Assembly (NCBI GenBank): GCA_964019695.1
Contig: CAXHUL010000250.1
Location: forward strand, 310,001-374,000
Length of the DNA: 64,000 nt
From: Loripinus fragilis
Taxonomy: Eukaryota > Mollusca > Bivalvia > Lucinida > Lucinidae
Direction: 5' to 3'
This document shows positions 43,576-57,700 of this stretch, piece by piece. How positions within the stretch are numbered: position 1 is the first letter of the stretch; each line of letters opens with the position of its first letter. A model generated the notes under the pieces. The model was not told the DNA's origin, did not search any database, and saw nothing but the letters and a program-made list of their open reading frames with translations. The translations under genes were made by a program, and so were the position numbers.

Positions 43576-43869
43576 CCCCAATCATATACTTGGTCTTCAA
43601 AAAAAATGACCTATTCATAATACTTGATTGAACAGAATGTTTACCTAACCATATAACGTTCTTTGATTTTTATATACCCTCTTTGCTGTCTGTAAACAAA
43701 GTTTACAATTAAATATTACAATGTCTGAGCAATAATATGAGTTTATTCAAACAGGGATGTCACAGAAAGGCACCATTCATATATCAATGATGAAAAACTG
43801 GGTCAGTCATATACTTTTTCTTAGAAAAGGGAGGCTTATCGTATACCTGGCAGTGCTAAAAAGGGGCTG
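43576..43869. other. spacer between minisatellites
   Basis: AT-rich unique-looking DNA; nothing recognised. Confidence 0.4.
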
Positions 43870-45985
43870 TAACACTGTTAGCCCATGTTACAACCTTCAT
43901 GACAGATGTTCTCTGCTCTGTCATCATAGTAAGTGCTGATCTTGTACCACAGTTAGCCCATGTTACACCATTCATGACAAATGTCCTCTGCTCTGTCATC
44001 ATTGTAAGTGTTGTACTTGTAACACTGTTAGCCCATGTTACACCCTTCATGACAAATGTTCTCTGCTCTGTCATCATTGTAAGTGTTGTACATGTATCAC
44101 TGTTAGCCCATGTTACACCATTCACGACAAATGTCCTCTGCTCTGTCATCATAGTAAGTGCTGATCTTGTATCACTGTTAGCCCATGTTACACCCTTCAT
44201 GACAAATGTTCTCTGCTCTGTCATCATTGTAAGTGTTGTACTTGTATCACTGTTAGCCCATGTTACACCCTTCATGACAAATGTCCTCTGCTCTGTCATC
44301 ATTGTAAGTGTTGTACATGTCTCACTGTTAGCCCATGTTACACCCTTCATGACAAATGTCCTCTGCTCTGTCATCATTGTAAGTGTTGTACATGTATCAC
44401 TGTTAGTTCATGTAACACCCTTCATAACAAATGTCCTCTGCTCTGTCATCATTGTAAGTGTTGTACATGTATCACTGTTAGCCCATGTTACACCCTTCAT
44501 GACAAATGTCCTCTGCTCTGTCATCATTGTAAGTATTGTACATGTATCACTGTTAGCCCATGTTACACCCTTCATGACAAATGTCCCCTGCTCTGTCATC
44601 ATTGTAAGTGCAGTACTTGTACCACTGTTAGCCCATGTCACACCCTTCATGACAAATGTCATCTGCTCTGTCATCATTGTAAGTGTTGTACATGTATCAC
44701 TGTTAGCCCATGTTACACCCTTCATGACAAATGTCCTCTGCTCTGTCATCATTGTAAGTATTGTACATGTATCACTGTTAGCCCATGTTACACCCTTCAT
44801 GACAAATGTCCTCTGCTCTGTCATCATTGTAAGTGTTGTACATGTATCACTGTTAGCCCATGTTACACCCTTCATGACACATGTCCCTTGCTCTGTCATC
44901 ATTGTAAGTGTTGTACATGTAACACTGTTAACCCATGTTACACCCTTCATGACAAATGTCCTCTGCTCTGTCATCATTCTAAGTGTTGTACATGTATCAC
45001 TGTTAGCCCATTTTACACCCTTCGTGACAGATGTCCCCTGCTCTGTCATCATTGTAAGTGATCTACATGTAACACTGTTAACCCATGTTACACCCTTCAT
45101 GACAAATGTCCTCTGCTCTGTCATCATTGTAAGTGTTGTACATGTATCACTGTTAGTCCATGTTGCACCCTTCATGACAAATGTCCTCTGCTCTGTCATC
45201 ATTGTAAGTGTTGTACATGTATCACTATTAGTTCATGTAACACCCTTCATAACAAATGTCCTCTGCTCTGTCATCATTGTAAGTGTTGTACATGTATCAC
45301 TGTTAGCCCATGTTACACCCTTCATGACAAATGTCCTCTGCTCTGTCATCATTGTAAGTGTTGTACATGTATCACTGTTAGCCCATGTTACACCCTTCAT
45401 GACAAATGTCCCCTGCTCTGTCATCATTGTAAGTGCAGTACTTGTACCACTGTTAGCCCATGTTACACCCTTTATGACAAATGCCCTCTGCTCTGTCATC
45501 ATTGTTAGTGTTGTACATGTATCACTGTTAGCCCATGTTACACCCTTCATGACACATGTCCCTTGCTCTGTCATCATTGTAAGTGTTGTACATGTAACAC
45601 TGTTAACCCATGTTACACCCTTCATGACAAATGTCCTCTGCTCTGTCATCATTCTAAGTGTTGTACATGTATCACTGTTAGCCCATGTTACACCCTTCAT
45701 GACAGATGTCCCCTGCTCTGTCATCATTGTAAGTGTTGTACATGTAACACTGTTAACCCATGTTACACCCTTCATGGCAAATGTCCTAGGCTCTGTCATC
45801 ATTATAAGTGCTATACTTAAATCACTGTTAGCCCATGCTGTTTCCTTAATTCCAAATGTCCTCTACTCTGTCATTATAATTAGTACTGTACTTGTATCAT
45901 TGTTAGTCCATGTTATATCCTTCATGACTAATGTCCTCGGCTCTGTCATCATTGTAAGTGCTATACCTAAATCAATTTTATCTAA
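43870..45985. repeat. 75-bp tandem array, 28 units
   Basis: The unit reads GTTAGCCCATGTTACACCCT, TCATGACAAATGTCCTCTGC, TCTGTCATCATTGTAAGTG. Because 75 is a multiple of 3, the plus strand is open for 757 codons (43899-46172) with a 25-residue period, and the minus strand is open in three blocks. Edge units (1, 26-28) are the most diverged. Units 7-10 match units 18-21 at an 825-bp offset and units 14-16 match 23-25 at 675 bp, so a block was duplicated and two units were lost. Coding is unlikely. Confidence 0.97.
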
Positions 45986-46837
45986 ATATTCATCACTTTC
46001 ATGTCATGAGAAAACCATCAATATATCATTTTTCCAGGAACTCTTGATTCTGAATATAAAATGGCTTCACTTTTTTAACTCTTCATCTGATAGTGATTTC
46101 CATAGATTATCTTTTCATTGTTCTAATTCAGATTCAATCTCCCAAAAAAAATACAGGAATTCTTTATTCTGAATATAAAATGGCTTTTACTTGTTAAACT
46201 CTTCATCTGATAGTGATTTCGACAGATTATCTTTTCATTGCTCTATTTCAGATTCAATCTCCCACAAAAATACATGAATTCTTTATTCTGAATATTAAAT
46301 GGCTTCACTTTTTAACTTTTCATTGTTTTATTTCAGATTCAATCTCTCACAAATACAGGAATTCTTGAACCTGAATATAAAATGGCTTCACTAGTTAAAC
46401 TCTTCATCTGATCTCAATTATCAAAAATAATATTTGTACTGTTTTATTTCAGATTCAATCACCCCTAAAATATAATGACCTTATTTCTCAACTTATTCCT
46501 TGCCATTTTATGTTTAAAATGCTAACTCTTGACCCACTCTCTACTGTAGACATAACAAACTGGTTGCAGTTTCTCTGGTGAACCAACGGAAGTTAGTTCT
46601 TTACGTCCTGGAAAGATAAGCTAATGGATTTCATACTGTGGCATTTAGTAAATGTGTGCAGTCATTTTGTGATATCACTTTACCCTTTTGTACTCAGAAG
46701 GTCACAATATGATAGAATTTGATCCATTCTGAGTGCATAAGTGGATTAGATCCAGATTCCACCTGGATAGCTTAGTTGCACTAGAGCACCTATTGATTGT
46801 TATTGGCACCAAGCCATGTTAATTATTTTTTCTGTTA

Positions 46838-47014
46838 AGGTTTTATAGATCGTTTGAGACGAGAACCTGTGAGTTCTTCCTGCATCCTTGTGTCAATCTA
46901 ATTCAAGGAAACAACTGTCTGGTTTGGGGTAAAAACCCTGTTTCGTACACATTTCTCCGGTTGTTGAGCAATTATGAATGGATTTTCATGCCCCAGTGGA
47001 AAAATGAAAAATGA
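46838..47014 (+). other. exon-like 58-codon frame, conserved in six units
   Basis: TTTTTTCTGTTAAG could act as a 3' splice site. The frame from AGG at 46838 to TGA at 47012 encodes Trp- and Cys-containing sequence (CEFFLHPCVNLIQ; NCLVWGKNPVSYTFLRLL; MPQWKNEK). Copies at 49069, 51297, 53456, 55684 and 57912 all have exactly 177 nt and no stop. I see S-to-L and N-to-D in unit 2, T-to-M in units 4 and 5, and one silent change in unit 6. That pattern does not show purifying selection. I recognise no family. Confidence 0.3.
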
Positions 47015-48269
47015 CCACTTCTGCACCAAATCAATTCATCAAGTTTCTCATTTGCATAGGAATTGGGTCAAAGAGACCTTATACATGATAATATTTTCTA
47101 GCTGCCTTTTTTATTATTATTTTTTTTAAGTGTTTTCCTTAAGAAGGACAAGGTAAATGACCACCGAGACCCCAATGCGGGGGCTTGGGGTCTTTGCACT
47201 TTCCATCTTTTTTTTTCCAGACTCATTGAATTAGAGTGAGCTGCATTTTTTTATATTCAATGAAGTTTAAATAAGGAGTATTTTATAATCATAAAAGTAT
47301 CTTGCTCTACTTACTTGAACTAAGATTGCAGGAATGACAGGTAAAGCAGAGTCACTGTTTGCTTTATTAAATATTTGTGACTTATATTTCTGAGGGATCC
47401 AAGTTTTTCTTATATTTTTTCAAAAATAAATTTTACCTGTCTGTCTCATGCATATTTTTTCCTGATATTTCAATTCAAAATGATTTTCAATTTTCTTTTA
47501 AATTATAGGTATATTCATTTCTTAAATTGCATATTTGTTTTCAAGATAAGTTAAAGGTTGTTTATAAGTAATTAAAAAGATTTTGCTATTACATCTCAAA
47601 AAGCCATTTTTTAAGTATTGCTGTGTATTTACCTTGTTCTTGATTATCAGCAACATGAGTATTTGATGAATTTATATTTATCATTCACATACTGAATTTA
47701 GATTGCAGAATTCGCAGATAAATCAATTCATAAAACACAACTTGAGGGATGTGCTGTCAAAATTTTGTAACAATCCTCATTTTATTGATGGGTTGTTCTT
47801 GATAAATGCAGATATTTCAGTGATATCATAAATACAACATGCACATTTATTAGAGTAAGGCCTTAGAGATAATCTTTGAAGAACTTTTGAATCTGTGGGC
47901 AAGCTTAAAGTAAGATATATTAGCTCTTTTCAATAGTTTCCAATCAACAAGATACCTGCCATTCTGCATATCCTTCTACCAGGATGTTAAGGCTATTTGT
48001 TGTTGTCAGGCTCAATTTCCATTTGATATGCACTACATTGTAGTTTATTTGTACTGTTTTTGGTTATCTGGATGCTATGTTACAATCCTACCATTTGTCA
48101 AGATAAATAAAGATATCAGGCCCATTTATGTTTTATTCTTCTATGAAAATAGTTGCTACATTAACTGTAACACTTTTGGTTAAAAGGTTTTGAGTACAAA
48201 CTTCATCAAACTTTTCATTAATTTCTTGTCTTTGTGTTAAGAGAAGTCCATCAAGATATCATTTTCCCA

Positions 48270-48700
48270 GGAATTCTTGATTCTGAATATAAAACGGCCT
48301 CACTTGTTAAATTCTTCATCTGATAGTGGTTTCCACAGATTATCTTTTCATTGTTCTTATTCAGATTCAACCTCCCACAAAAATACAGGAATTCTTTATT
48401 CTGAATATAAAATGGCTTCACTTGTTAAACTCTTCATCTGATAGTGATTTCCACAGATTATCTTTTCATTGTTCTATTTCAGATTCAATCTCCCACAAAA
48501 ATACAGGAATTCTTTATTCTGAATATTTAATGGCTTCAATTTTTTAACTTTTCATTGTTTTATTTCAGATTCAATCTCTCACAAATACAGGAATTCTTGA
48601 ACCTGAATATAAAATGGCTTCACTAGTTAAACTCTTCATCTGATCTTAATTATCAAAGATAATATTTGTACTGTTTTATTTCAGATTCAATCACCCCTAA
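48270..48700 (+). repeat. internal subrepeats of the macrosatellite with TTTCAG sites
   Basis: GGAATTCTT(G/T)ATTCTGAATA recurs about every 119 bp (48270, 48389, 48505, then a shorter step to 48590). Each subrepeat ends with a T-rich tract and TTCAG|ATTCAA (near 48365, 48483, 48570, 48686). The same block occurs once in every 2.23-kb unit. Confidence 0.85.
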
Positions 48701-51700
48701 AATATAATGACTTATTTCTCAACTTATTCCTTGCCATTTTATGTTTAAAATGCTAACTCTTGACCCACTCTCTACTGTAGACATAACAAACTGGTTGCAG
48801 TTTCTCTGGTGAACCAACGGAAGTTAGTTCTTTACGTCCTGGAAAGATAAGCTAATGGATTTCATACTGTGGCATTTAGTAAATGTGTGCAGTCATTTTG
48901 TGATATCACTTTACCCTTTTGTACTCAGAAGGTCACAATATGATAGAATTTGATCCATTCTGAGTGCATAAGTGGATTAGATCCAGATTCCACCTGGATA
49001 GCTTAGTTGCACTAGAGCACCTATTGATTGTTATTGGCACCAAGCCATGTTAATTATTTTTTCTGTTAAGGTTTTATAGATTGTTTGAGACGAGAACCTG
49101 TGAGTTCTTCCTGCATCCTTGTGTCGATCTAATTCAAGGAAACAACTGTCTGGTTTGGGGTAAAAACCCTGTTTCGTACACATTTCTCCGGTTGTTGAGC
49201 AATTATGAATGGATTTTCATGCCCCAGTGGAAAAATGAAAAATGACCACTTCTGCACCAAATCAATTCATCAAGTTTCTCATTTGCATAGGAATTGGGTC
49301 AAAGAGACCTAATACATGATAATATTTTCTAGCTGCCTTTTTTATTATTATTTTTTTTAAGTGTTTTCCTTAAGAAGGACAAGTTAAATGACCACCGAGA
49401 CCCCAATGCGGGGGCTTGGGGTCTTTGCACTTTCCATCTTTTTTTTTCCAGACTCATTGAATTAGAGTGAGCTGCATTTTTTTATATTCAATGAAGTTTA
49501 AATAAGGAGTATTTTATAATCATAAAAGTATCTTGCTCTACTTACTTGAACTAAGATTGCAGGAATGACAGGTAAAGCAGAGTCACTGTTTGCTTTATTA
49601 AATATTTGTGACTTATATTTCTGAGGGATCCAAGTTTTTCTTATATTTTTTCAAAAATAAATTTTACCTGTCTGTCTCATGCATATTTTTTCCTGATATT
49701 TCAATTCAAAATGATTTTCAATTTTCTTTTAAATTATAGGTATATTCATTTCTTAAATTGCATATTTGTTTTCAAGATAAGTTAAAGGTTGTTTATAAGT
49801 AATTAAAAAGATTTTGCTATTACATCTCAAAAAGCCATTTTTTAAGTATTGCTGTGTATTTACCTTGTTCTTGATTATCAGCAACATGAGTATTTGATGA
49901 ATTTATATTTATCATTCACATACTGAATTTAGATTGCAGAATTCGCAGATAAATCAATTCATAAAACACAACTTGAGGGATGTGCTGTCAAAATTTTGTA
50001 ACAATCCTTATTTTATTGATGGGTTGTTCTTGATAAATGCAGATATTTCAGTGATATCATAAATACAACATGCACATTTATTAGAGTAAGGCCTTAGAGA
50101 TAATCTTTGAAGAACTTTTGAATCTGTGGGCAAGCTTAAAGTAAGATATATTAGCTCTTTTCAATAGTTTCCAATCAACAAGATACCTGCCATTCTGCAT
50201 ATCCTTCTACCAGGATGTTAAGGCTATTTGTTGTTGTCAGGCTCAATTTCCATTTGATATGCACTACATTGTAGTTTATAAGTACTGTTTTTGGTTATCT
50301 GGATGCTATGTTACAATCCTACCATTTGTCAAGATAAATAAAGATATCAGGCCCATTTATGTTTTATTCTTCTATGAAAATAGTTGCTACATTAACTGGA
50401 ACACTTTTGGTTAAAAGGTTTTGAGTACAAACTTCATCAAACTTTTCATTAATTTCTTGTCTTTGTGTTAAGAGAAGTCCATCAAGATATCATTTTCCCA
50501 GGAATTCGTGATTCTGAATATAAAACGGCCTCACTTGTTAAATTCTTCATCTGATAGTGGTTTCCACAGATTATCTTTTCATTGTTCTTATTCAGATTCA
50601 ACCTCCCACAAGAATACAGGAATTCTTTGTTCTGAATATAAAATGGCTTCACTTGTTAAACTCTTCATCTGATAGTGATTTCCACAGATTATCTTTTCAT
50701 TGTTCTATTTCAGATTCAATCTCCCACAAAAATACAGGAATTCTTTATTCTGAATATTAAATGGCTTCACTTTTTAACGTTTCATTGTTTTATTTCAGAT
50801 TCAATCTCTCACAAATACAGGAATTCTTGAACCTGAATATAAAATGGCTTCACTAGTTAAACTCTTCATCTGATCTTAATTATCAAAGATAATATTTGTA
50901 CTGTTTTATTTCAGATTCAATCACCCCTAAAATATAATGACATTTCTCAACTTATTCCTTGCCATTTTATGTTTAAAATGCTAACTCTTGACCCACTCTC
51001 TACTGTAGACATAACAAACTGGTTGCAGTTTCTCTGGTGAACCAACGGAAGTTAGTTCTTTACGTCCTGGAAAGATAAGCTTCTGGATTTCATACTGTGG
51101 CATTTAGTAAATGTGTGCAGTCATTTTGTGATATCACATTACCCTTTTGTACTCAGAAGGTCACAATATGATAGAATTTGATCCATTCTGAGTGCATAAG
51201 TGGATTAGATCCAGATTCCACCTGGATAGCTTAGTTGCACTAGAGCACCTATTGATTGTTATTGGCATCAAGCCATGTTAATTATTTTTTCTGTTAAGGT
51301 TTTATAGATCGTTTGAGACGAGAACCTGTGAGTTCTTCCTGCATCCTTGTGTCAATCTAATTCAAGGAAACAACTGTCTGGTTTGGGGTAAAAACCCTGT
51401 TTCGTACACATTTCTCCGGTTGTTGAGCAATTATGAATGGATTTTCATGCCCCAGTGGAAAAATGAAAAATGACCACTTCTGCACCAAATCAATTCATCA
51501 AGTTTCTCATTTGCATAGGAATTGGGTCAAAGAGACCTAATACATGATAATATTTTCTAGCTGCCTTTTTTATTATTATTTTTTTTAAGTGTTTTCCTTA
51601 AGAAGGACAAGGTAAATGACCACCGAGACCCCAATGCGGGGGCTTGGGGTCTTTGCACTTTCCATCTTTTTTTCCAGACTCATTGAATTAGAGTGAGCTG

Positions 51701-54700
51701 CATTTTTTTATATTCAATGAAGTTTAAATAAGGAGTATTTTATAATCATAAAAGTATCTTGCTCTACTTACTTGAACTAAGATTGCAGGAATGACAGGTA
51801 AAGCAGAGTCACTGTTTGCTTTATTAAATATTTGTGACTTATATTTCTGAGGGATCCAAGTTTTTCTTATATTTTTTCAAAAATAAATTTTACCTGTCTG
51901 TCTCATGCATATTTTTTCCTGATATTTCAATTCAAAATGATTTTCAATTTTCTTTTAAATTATAGGTATATTCATTTCTTAAATTGCATATTTGTTTTCA
52001 AGATAAGTATAAGGTTGTTTATAAGTTATTAAAAAGATTTTGCTATTACATCTCAAAAAGCCATTTTTTAAGTATTGCTGTGTATTTACCTTGTTCTTGA
52101 TTATCAGCAACATGAGTATTTGATGAATTTATATTTATCATTCACATACTGAATTTAGATTGCAGAATTCGCAGATAAATCAATTCATAAAACACAACTT
52201 GAGGGATGTGCTGTCAAAATTTTGTAACAATCCTTATTTTATTGATGGGTTGTTCTTGATAAATGCAGATATTTCAGTGATATCATAAATGCAACATGCA
52301 CATTTATTAGAGTAAGGCCTTAGAGATAATCTTTGAAGAACTTTTGAATCTGTGGGCAAGCTTAAAGTAAGATATATTAGCTCTTTTCAATAATTTCCAA
52401 TCAACAAGATACCTGCCATTCTGCATATCCTTCTACCAGGATGTTAAGGGCATTTGTTGTCAGGCTCAATTTCCATTTGATATGCACTACATTGTAGTTT
52501 CTATGTACTGTTTTTGGTTATCTAGATGCTATGTTACAATCTTACCATTTGTCAAGATAAATAAAGAAATCAGGCCTATTTATGTTTTATTCTTCTATGA
52601 TAATAGTTGCTACATTAACTGGAACACTTTTGGTTAAAAGATTTTGAGTACAAACTTCACCAAACTTTTCATTAATTTCTCGTCTTTGTGTTAAGAGAAG
52701 TCCATCAAGATATCATTTTCCCAGGAATTCTTGATTCTGAATATAAAACGGCTTCACTTGTTAAATTCTTCATCTGATAGTGGTTTCCACAGATTATCTT
52801 TTCATTGTTCTTATTCAGATTCAACCTCCCACAAAAATACAGGAACTCTTTATTCTGAATATAAAATGGCTTCACATCTCCCACAAAAATACAGGAATTC
52901 TTTATTCTGAATATTAAATGGCTTCACTTATTATCTTTTCATTGTTTTATTTCAGATTCAATCTCTCACAAATACAAGAATTCTTGAACCTGAATATAAA
53001 ATGGCTTCACTAGTTAAACTCTTCATCTGATCTTAATTATCAAAGATAATATTTGTACTGTTTTATTTCAGATTCAATCACCCCTAAAATATAATGACTT
53101 ATTTCTCAACTTATTCCTTGCCATTTTATGCTTAAAATGCTAACTCTTGACCCACTCTCTACTGTAGACATAACAAACTGGTTGCAGTTTCTCTGGTGAA
53201 CCAACGGAAGTTAGTTCTTTACGTCCTGGAAAGATAAGCTTCTGGATTTCATACTGTGGCATTTAGTAAATGTGTGCAGTCATTTTGTGATATCACATTA
53301 CCCTTTTGTACTCAGAAGGTCATAATATGATAGAATTTGATCCATTCTGAGTGCATAAGTGGATTAGATCCAGATTCCACCTGGATAGCTTAGTTGCTCT
53401 AGAGCACCTATTGATTGTTATTGGCACCAAGCCATGTTAATTATTTTTTCTGTTAAGGTTTTATAGATCGTTTGAGATGAGAACCTGTGAGTTCTTCCTG
53501 CATCCTTGTGTCAATCTAATTCAAGGAAACAACTGTCTGGTTTGGGGTAAAAACCCTGTTTCGTACACATTTCTCCGGTTGTTGAGCAATTATGAATGGA
53601 TTTTCATGCCCCAGTGGAAAAATGAAAAATGACCACTTCTGCACCAAATCAATTCATCAAGTTTCTCATTTGCATAGGAATTGGGTCAAAGAGACCTAAT
53701 ACATGATAATATTTTCTAGCTGCCTTTTTTATTATTATTTTTTTTAAGTGTTTTCCTTAAGAAGGACAAGGTAAATGACCACCGAGACCCCAGTGCGGGG
53801 GCTTGGGGTCTTTGCACTTTCCATCTTTTTTTTCCAGACTCATTGAATTAGAGTGAGCTGCATTTTTTTTATATTCAATGAAGTTTAAATAAGGAGTATT
53901 TTATAATCATAAAAGTTTCTTGCTCTACTTACTTGAACTAAGATTGCAGGAATGACAGGTAAAGCAAGGTCACTGTTTGCTTTATTAAATATTTGTGACT
54001 TATATTTCTGAGGGATCCAAGTTTTTCTTATATTTTTTCAAAAATAAATTTTACCTGTCTGTCTCATGCATACTTTTTCCTGATATTTCAATTCAAAATG
54101 ATTTTCAATTTTCTTTTAAATTATAGGTATATTCATTTCTTAAATTGCATATTTGTTTTCAAGATAAGTTAAAGGTTGTTTATAAGTAATTAAAAAGATT
54201 TTGCTATTACATCTCAAAAAGCCATTTTTTAAGTATTGCTGTGTATTTACCTTGTTCTTGATTATCAGCAACATGAGTATTTGATGAATTTATATTTATC
54301 ATTCACATACTGAATTTAGATTGCAGAATTCGCAGATAAATCAATTCATAAAACACAACTTGAGGGATGTGCTGTCAAAATTTTGTAACAATCCTTATTT
54401 TATTGATGGGTTGTTCTTGATAAATGCAGATATTTCAGTGATATCATAAATGCAACATGCACATTTATTAGAGTAAGGCCTTAGAGATAATCTTTGAAGA
54501 ACTTTTGAATCTGCGGGCAAGCTTAAAGTAAGATATATTAGCTCTTTTCAATAATTTCCAATCAACAAGATACCTGCCATTCTGCATATCCTTCTACCAG
54601 GATGTGAATGCTATTTGTTGTCAGGCTCAATTTCCATTTGATATGCACTATATTGTAGTTTCTATGTACTGTTTTTGGTTATCTAGATGCTATGTTACAA

Positions 54701-57700
54701 TCCTACCATTTGTCAAGATAAATAAAGATATCAGGCCCATTTATGTTTTATTCTTCTATGAAAATAGTTAAAACATTAACTAGAATACTTTTGGTTAAAA
54801 GGTTTTGAGTACAAACTTCATCAAACTTTTCATTAATTTCTTGTCATTGTGTCAAGAGAAGTCCATCAAGATATCATTTTCCCAGGAATTCTTGATTCTG
54901 AATATAAAACGGCTTCACTTGTTAAATTCTTCATCTGATAGTGGTTTCCACAGATTATCTTTTCATTGTTCTTATTCAGATTCAACCTCCCACAAAAATA
55001 CAGGAATTCTTTATTCTGAATATAAAATGGCTTCACTTGTTAAACTCTTCATCTGATAGTGATATCCACAGATTACCTTTTCATTGTTCTATTTCAGATT
55101 CAATCTCCCACAAAAATACATGAATTCTTTATTCTGAATATTAAATGGCTTCACTTGTTATCTTTTCATTGTTTTATTTCAGATTCAATCTCTCACAAAT
55201 ACAAGAATTCTTGAACCTGAATATAAAATGGCTTCACTAGTTTAACTCTTCATCTGATCTTAATTATCAAAGATAATATTTGTACTGTTTTATTTCAGAT
55301 TCAATCACCCCTAAAATATAATGACTTATTTCTCAACTTATTCCTTACCATTTTATGCTTAAAATGCTAACTCTTGACCCACTCTCTACTGTAGACATAA
55401 CAAACTGGTTGCAGTTTCTCTGGTGAACCAACGGAAGTTAGTTCTTTACGTCCTGGAAAGATAAGCTTCTGGATTTCATACTGTGGCATTTAGTAAATGT
55501 GTGCAGTCATTTTGTGATATCACATTACCCTTTTGTACTCAGAAGGTCACAATATGATAGAATTTGATCCATTCTGAGTGCATAAGTGGATTAGATCCAG
55601 ATTCCACCTGGATAGCTTAGTTGCACTAGAGCACCTATTGATTGTTATTGGCACCAAGCCATGTTAATTATTTTTTTCTGTTAAGGTTTTATAGATCGTT
55701 TGAGATGAGAACCTGTGAGTTCTTCCTGCATCCTTGTGTCAATCTAATTCAAGGAAACAACTGTCTGGTTTGGGGTAAAAACCCTGTTTCGTACACATTT
55801 CTCCGGTTGTTGAGCAATTATGAATGGATTTTCATGCCCCAGTGGAAAAATGAAAAATGACCACTTCTGCACCAAATCAATTCATCAAGTTTCTCATTTG
55901 CATAGGAATTGGGTCAAAGAGACCTAATACATGATAATATTTTCTAGCTGCCTTTTTTATTATTATTATTTTTTTTAAGTGTTTTCCTTAAGAAGGACAA
56001 GGTAAATGACCACCGAGACCCCAGTGCGGGGGCTTGGGGTCTTTGCACTTTCCATCTTTTTTTTCCAGACTCATTGAATTAGAGTGAGCTGCATTTTTTT
56101 TATATTCAATGAAGTTTAAATAAGGAATATTTTATAATCATAAAAGTTTCTTGCTCTACTTACTTGAACTAAGATTGCAGGAATGACAGGTAAAGCAGAG
56201 TCACTGTTTGCTTTATTAAATATTTGTGACTTATATTTCTAAGGGATCCAAGTTTTTCTTATATTTTTTCAAAAATAAATTTTACCTGTCTGTCTCATGC
56301 ATATTTTTTTCCTGATATTTCAATTCAAAATGATTTTCAATTTTCTTTTAAATTATAGGTATATTCATTTCTTAAATTGCATATTTGTTTTCAAGATAAG
56401 TTAAAGGTTGTTTATAAGTAATTAAAAAGATTTTGCTATTACATCTCAAAAAGCCATTTTTTAAGTATTGCTGTGTATTTACCTTGTTCTTGATTATCAG
56501 CAACATGAGTATTTGATGAATTTATATTTATCATTCACATACTGAATTTAGATTGCAGAATTCGCAGATAAATCAATTCATAAAACACAACTTGAGGGAT
56601 GTGCTGTCAAAATTTTGTAACAATCCTTATTTTATTGATGGGTTGTCCTTGATAAATGCAGATATTTCAGTGATATCAAAAATGCAACATGCACATTTAT
56701 TAGAGTAAGGCCTTAGAGATAATCTTTGAAGAACTTTTGAATCTGTGGGCAAGCTTAAAGTAAGATATATTAGCTCTTTTCAATAATTTCCAATCAACAA
56801 GATACCTGCCATTCTGCATATCCTTCTACCAAGATGTGAAGGCTATTTGTTGTCAGGCTCAATTTCCATTTGATATGCACTATATTGTAGTTTCTATGTA
56901 CTGTTTTTGGTTATCTAGATGCTATGTTACAATCCTACCATTTGTCAAGATAAATAAAGATATCAGGCCCATTTATGTTTTATTCTTCTATGAAAATAGT
57001 TAATACATTAACTAGAATACTTTTGGTTAAAAGGTTTTGAGTACAAACTTCATCAAACTTTTCATTAATTTCTTGTCATTGTGTTAAGAGAAGTCCATCA
57101 AGATATCATTTTCCCAGGAATTCTTGATTCTGAATATAAAACGGCTTCATTTGTTAAATTCTTCATCTGATAGTGGTTTCCACAGATTATCTTTTCATTG
57201 TTCTTATTCAGATTCAACCTCCCACAAAAATACAGGAATTCTTTATTCTGAATATAAAATGGCTTCACTTGTTAAACTCTTCATCTGATAGTGATTTCCA
57301 CAGATTATCTTTTCATTGTTCTATTTCAGATTCAATCTCCCACAAAAATACAGGAATTCTTTATTCTGAATATTAAATGGCTTCACTTTTTAACGTTTCA
57401 TTGTTTTATTTCAGATTCAATCTCTCACAAATACAGGAATTCTTGAACCTGAATATAAAATGGCTTCACTAGTTAAACTCTTCATCTGATCTTAATTATC
57501 AAAGATAATATTTGTACTGTTTTATTTCAGATTCAATCACCCCTAAAATATAATGAAATTTCTCAACTTATTCCTTGCCATTTTATGTTTAAAATGCTAA
57601 CTCTTGACCCACTCTCTACTGTAGACATAACAAACGGGTTGCAGTTTCTCTGGTGAACCAGCGGAAGTTAGTTCTTTACGTCCTGGAAAGATAAGCTTCT

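Noticed and set aside
43899..46172. A 757-residue hydrophobic repeat protein
   Set aside because: The frame follows from a 75-bp tandem repeat without stops; both strands are open and no promoter, signal or domain supports expression.
48326..48547. Repeated 67-83-codon frames in each macrosatellite unit as a gene family
   Set aside because: They read across 119-bp subrepeats, so the frame shifts between subrepeats; the peptides are not consistent.
55590..55650. A tRNA-like GGATAGCTTAGTTGCACTAG word in each macrosatellite unit
   Set aside because: It resembles box A only; no T-arm or box B lies at the right distance.
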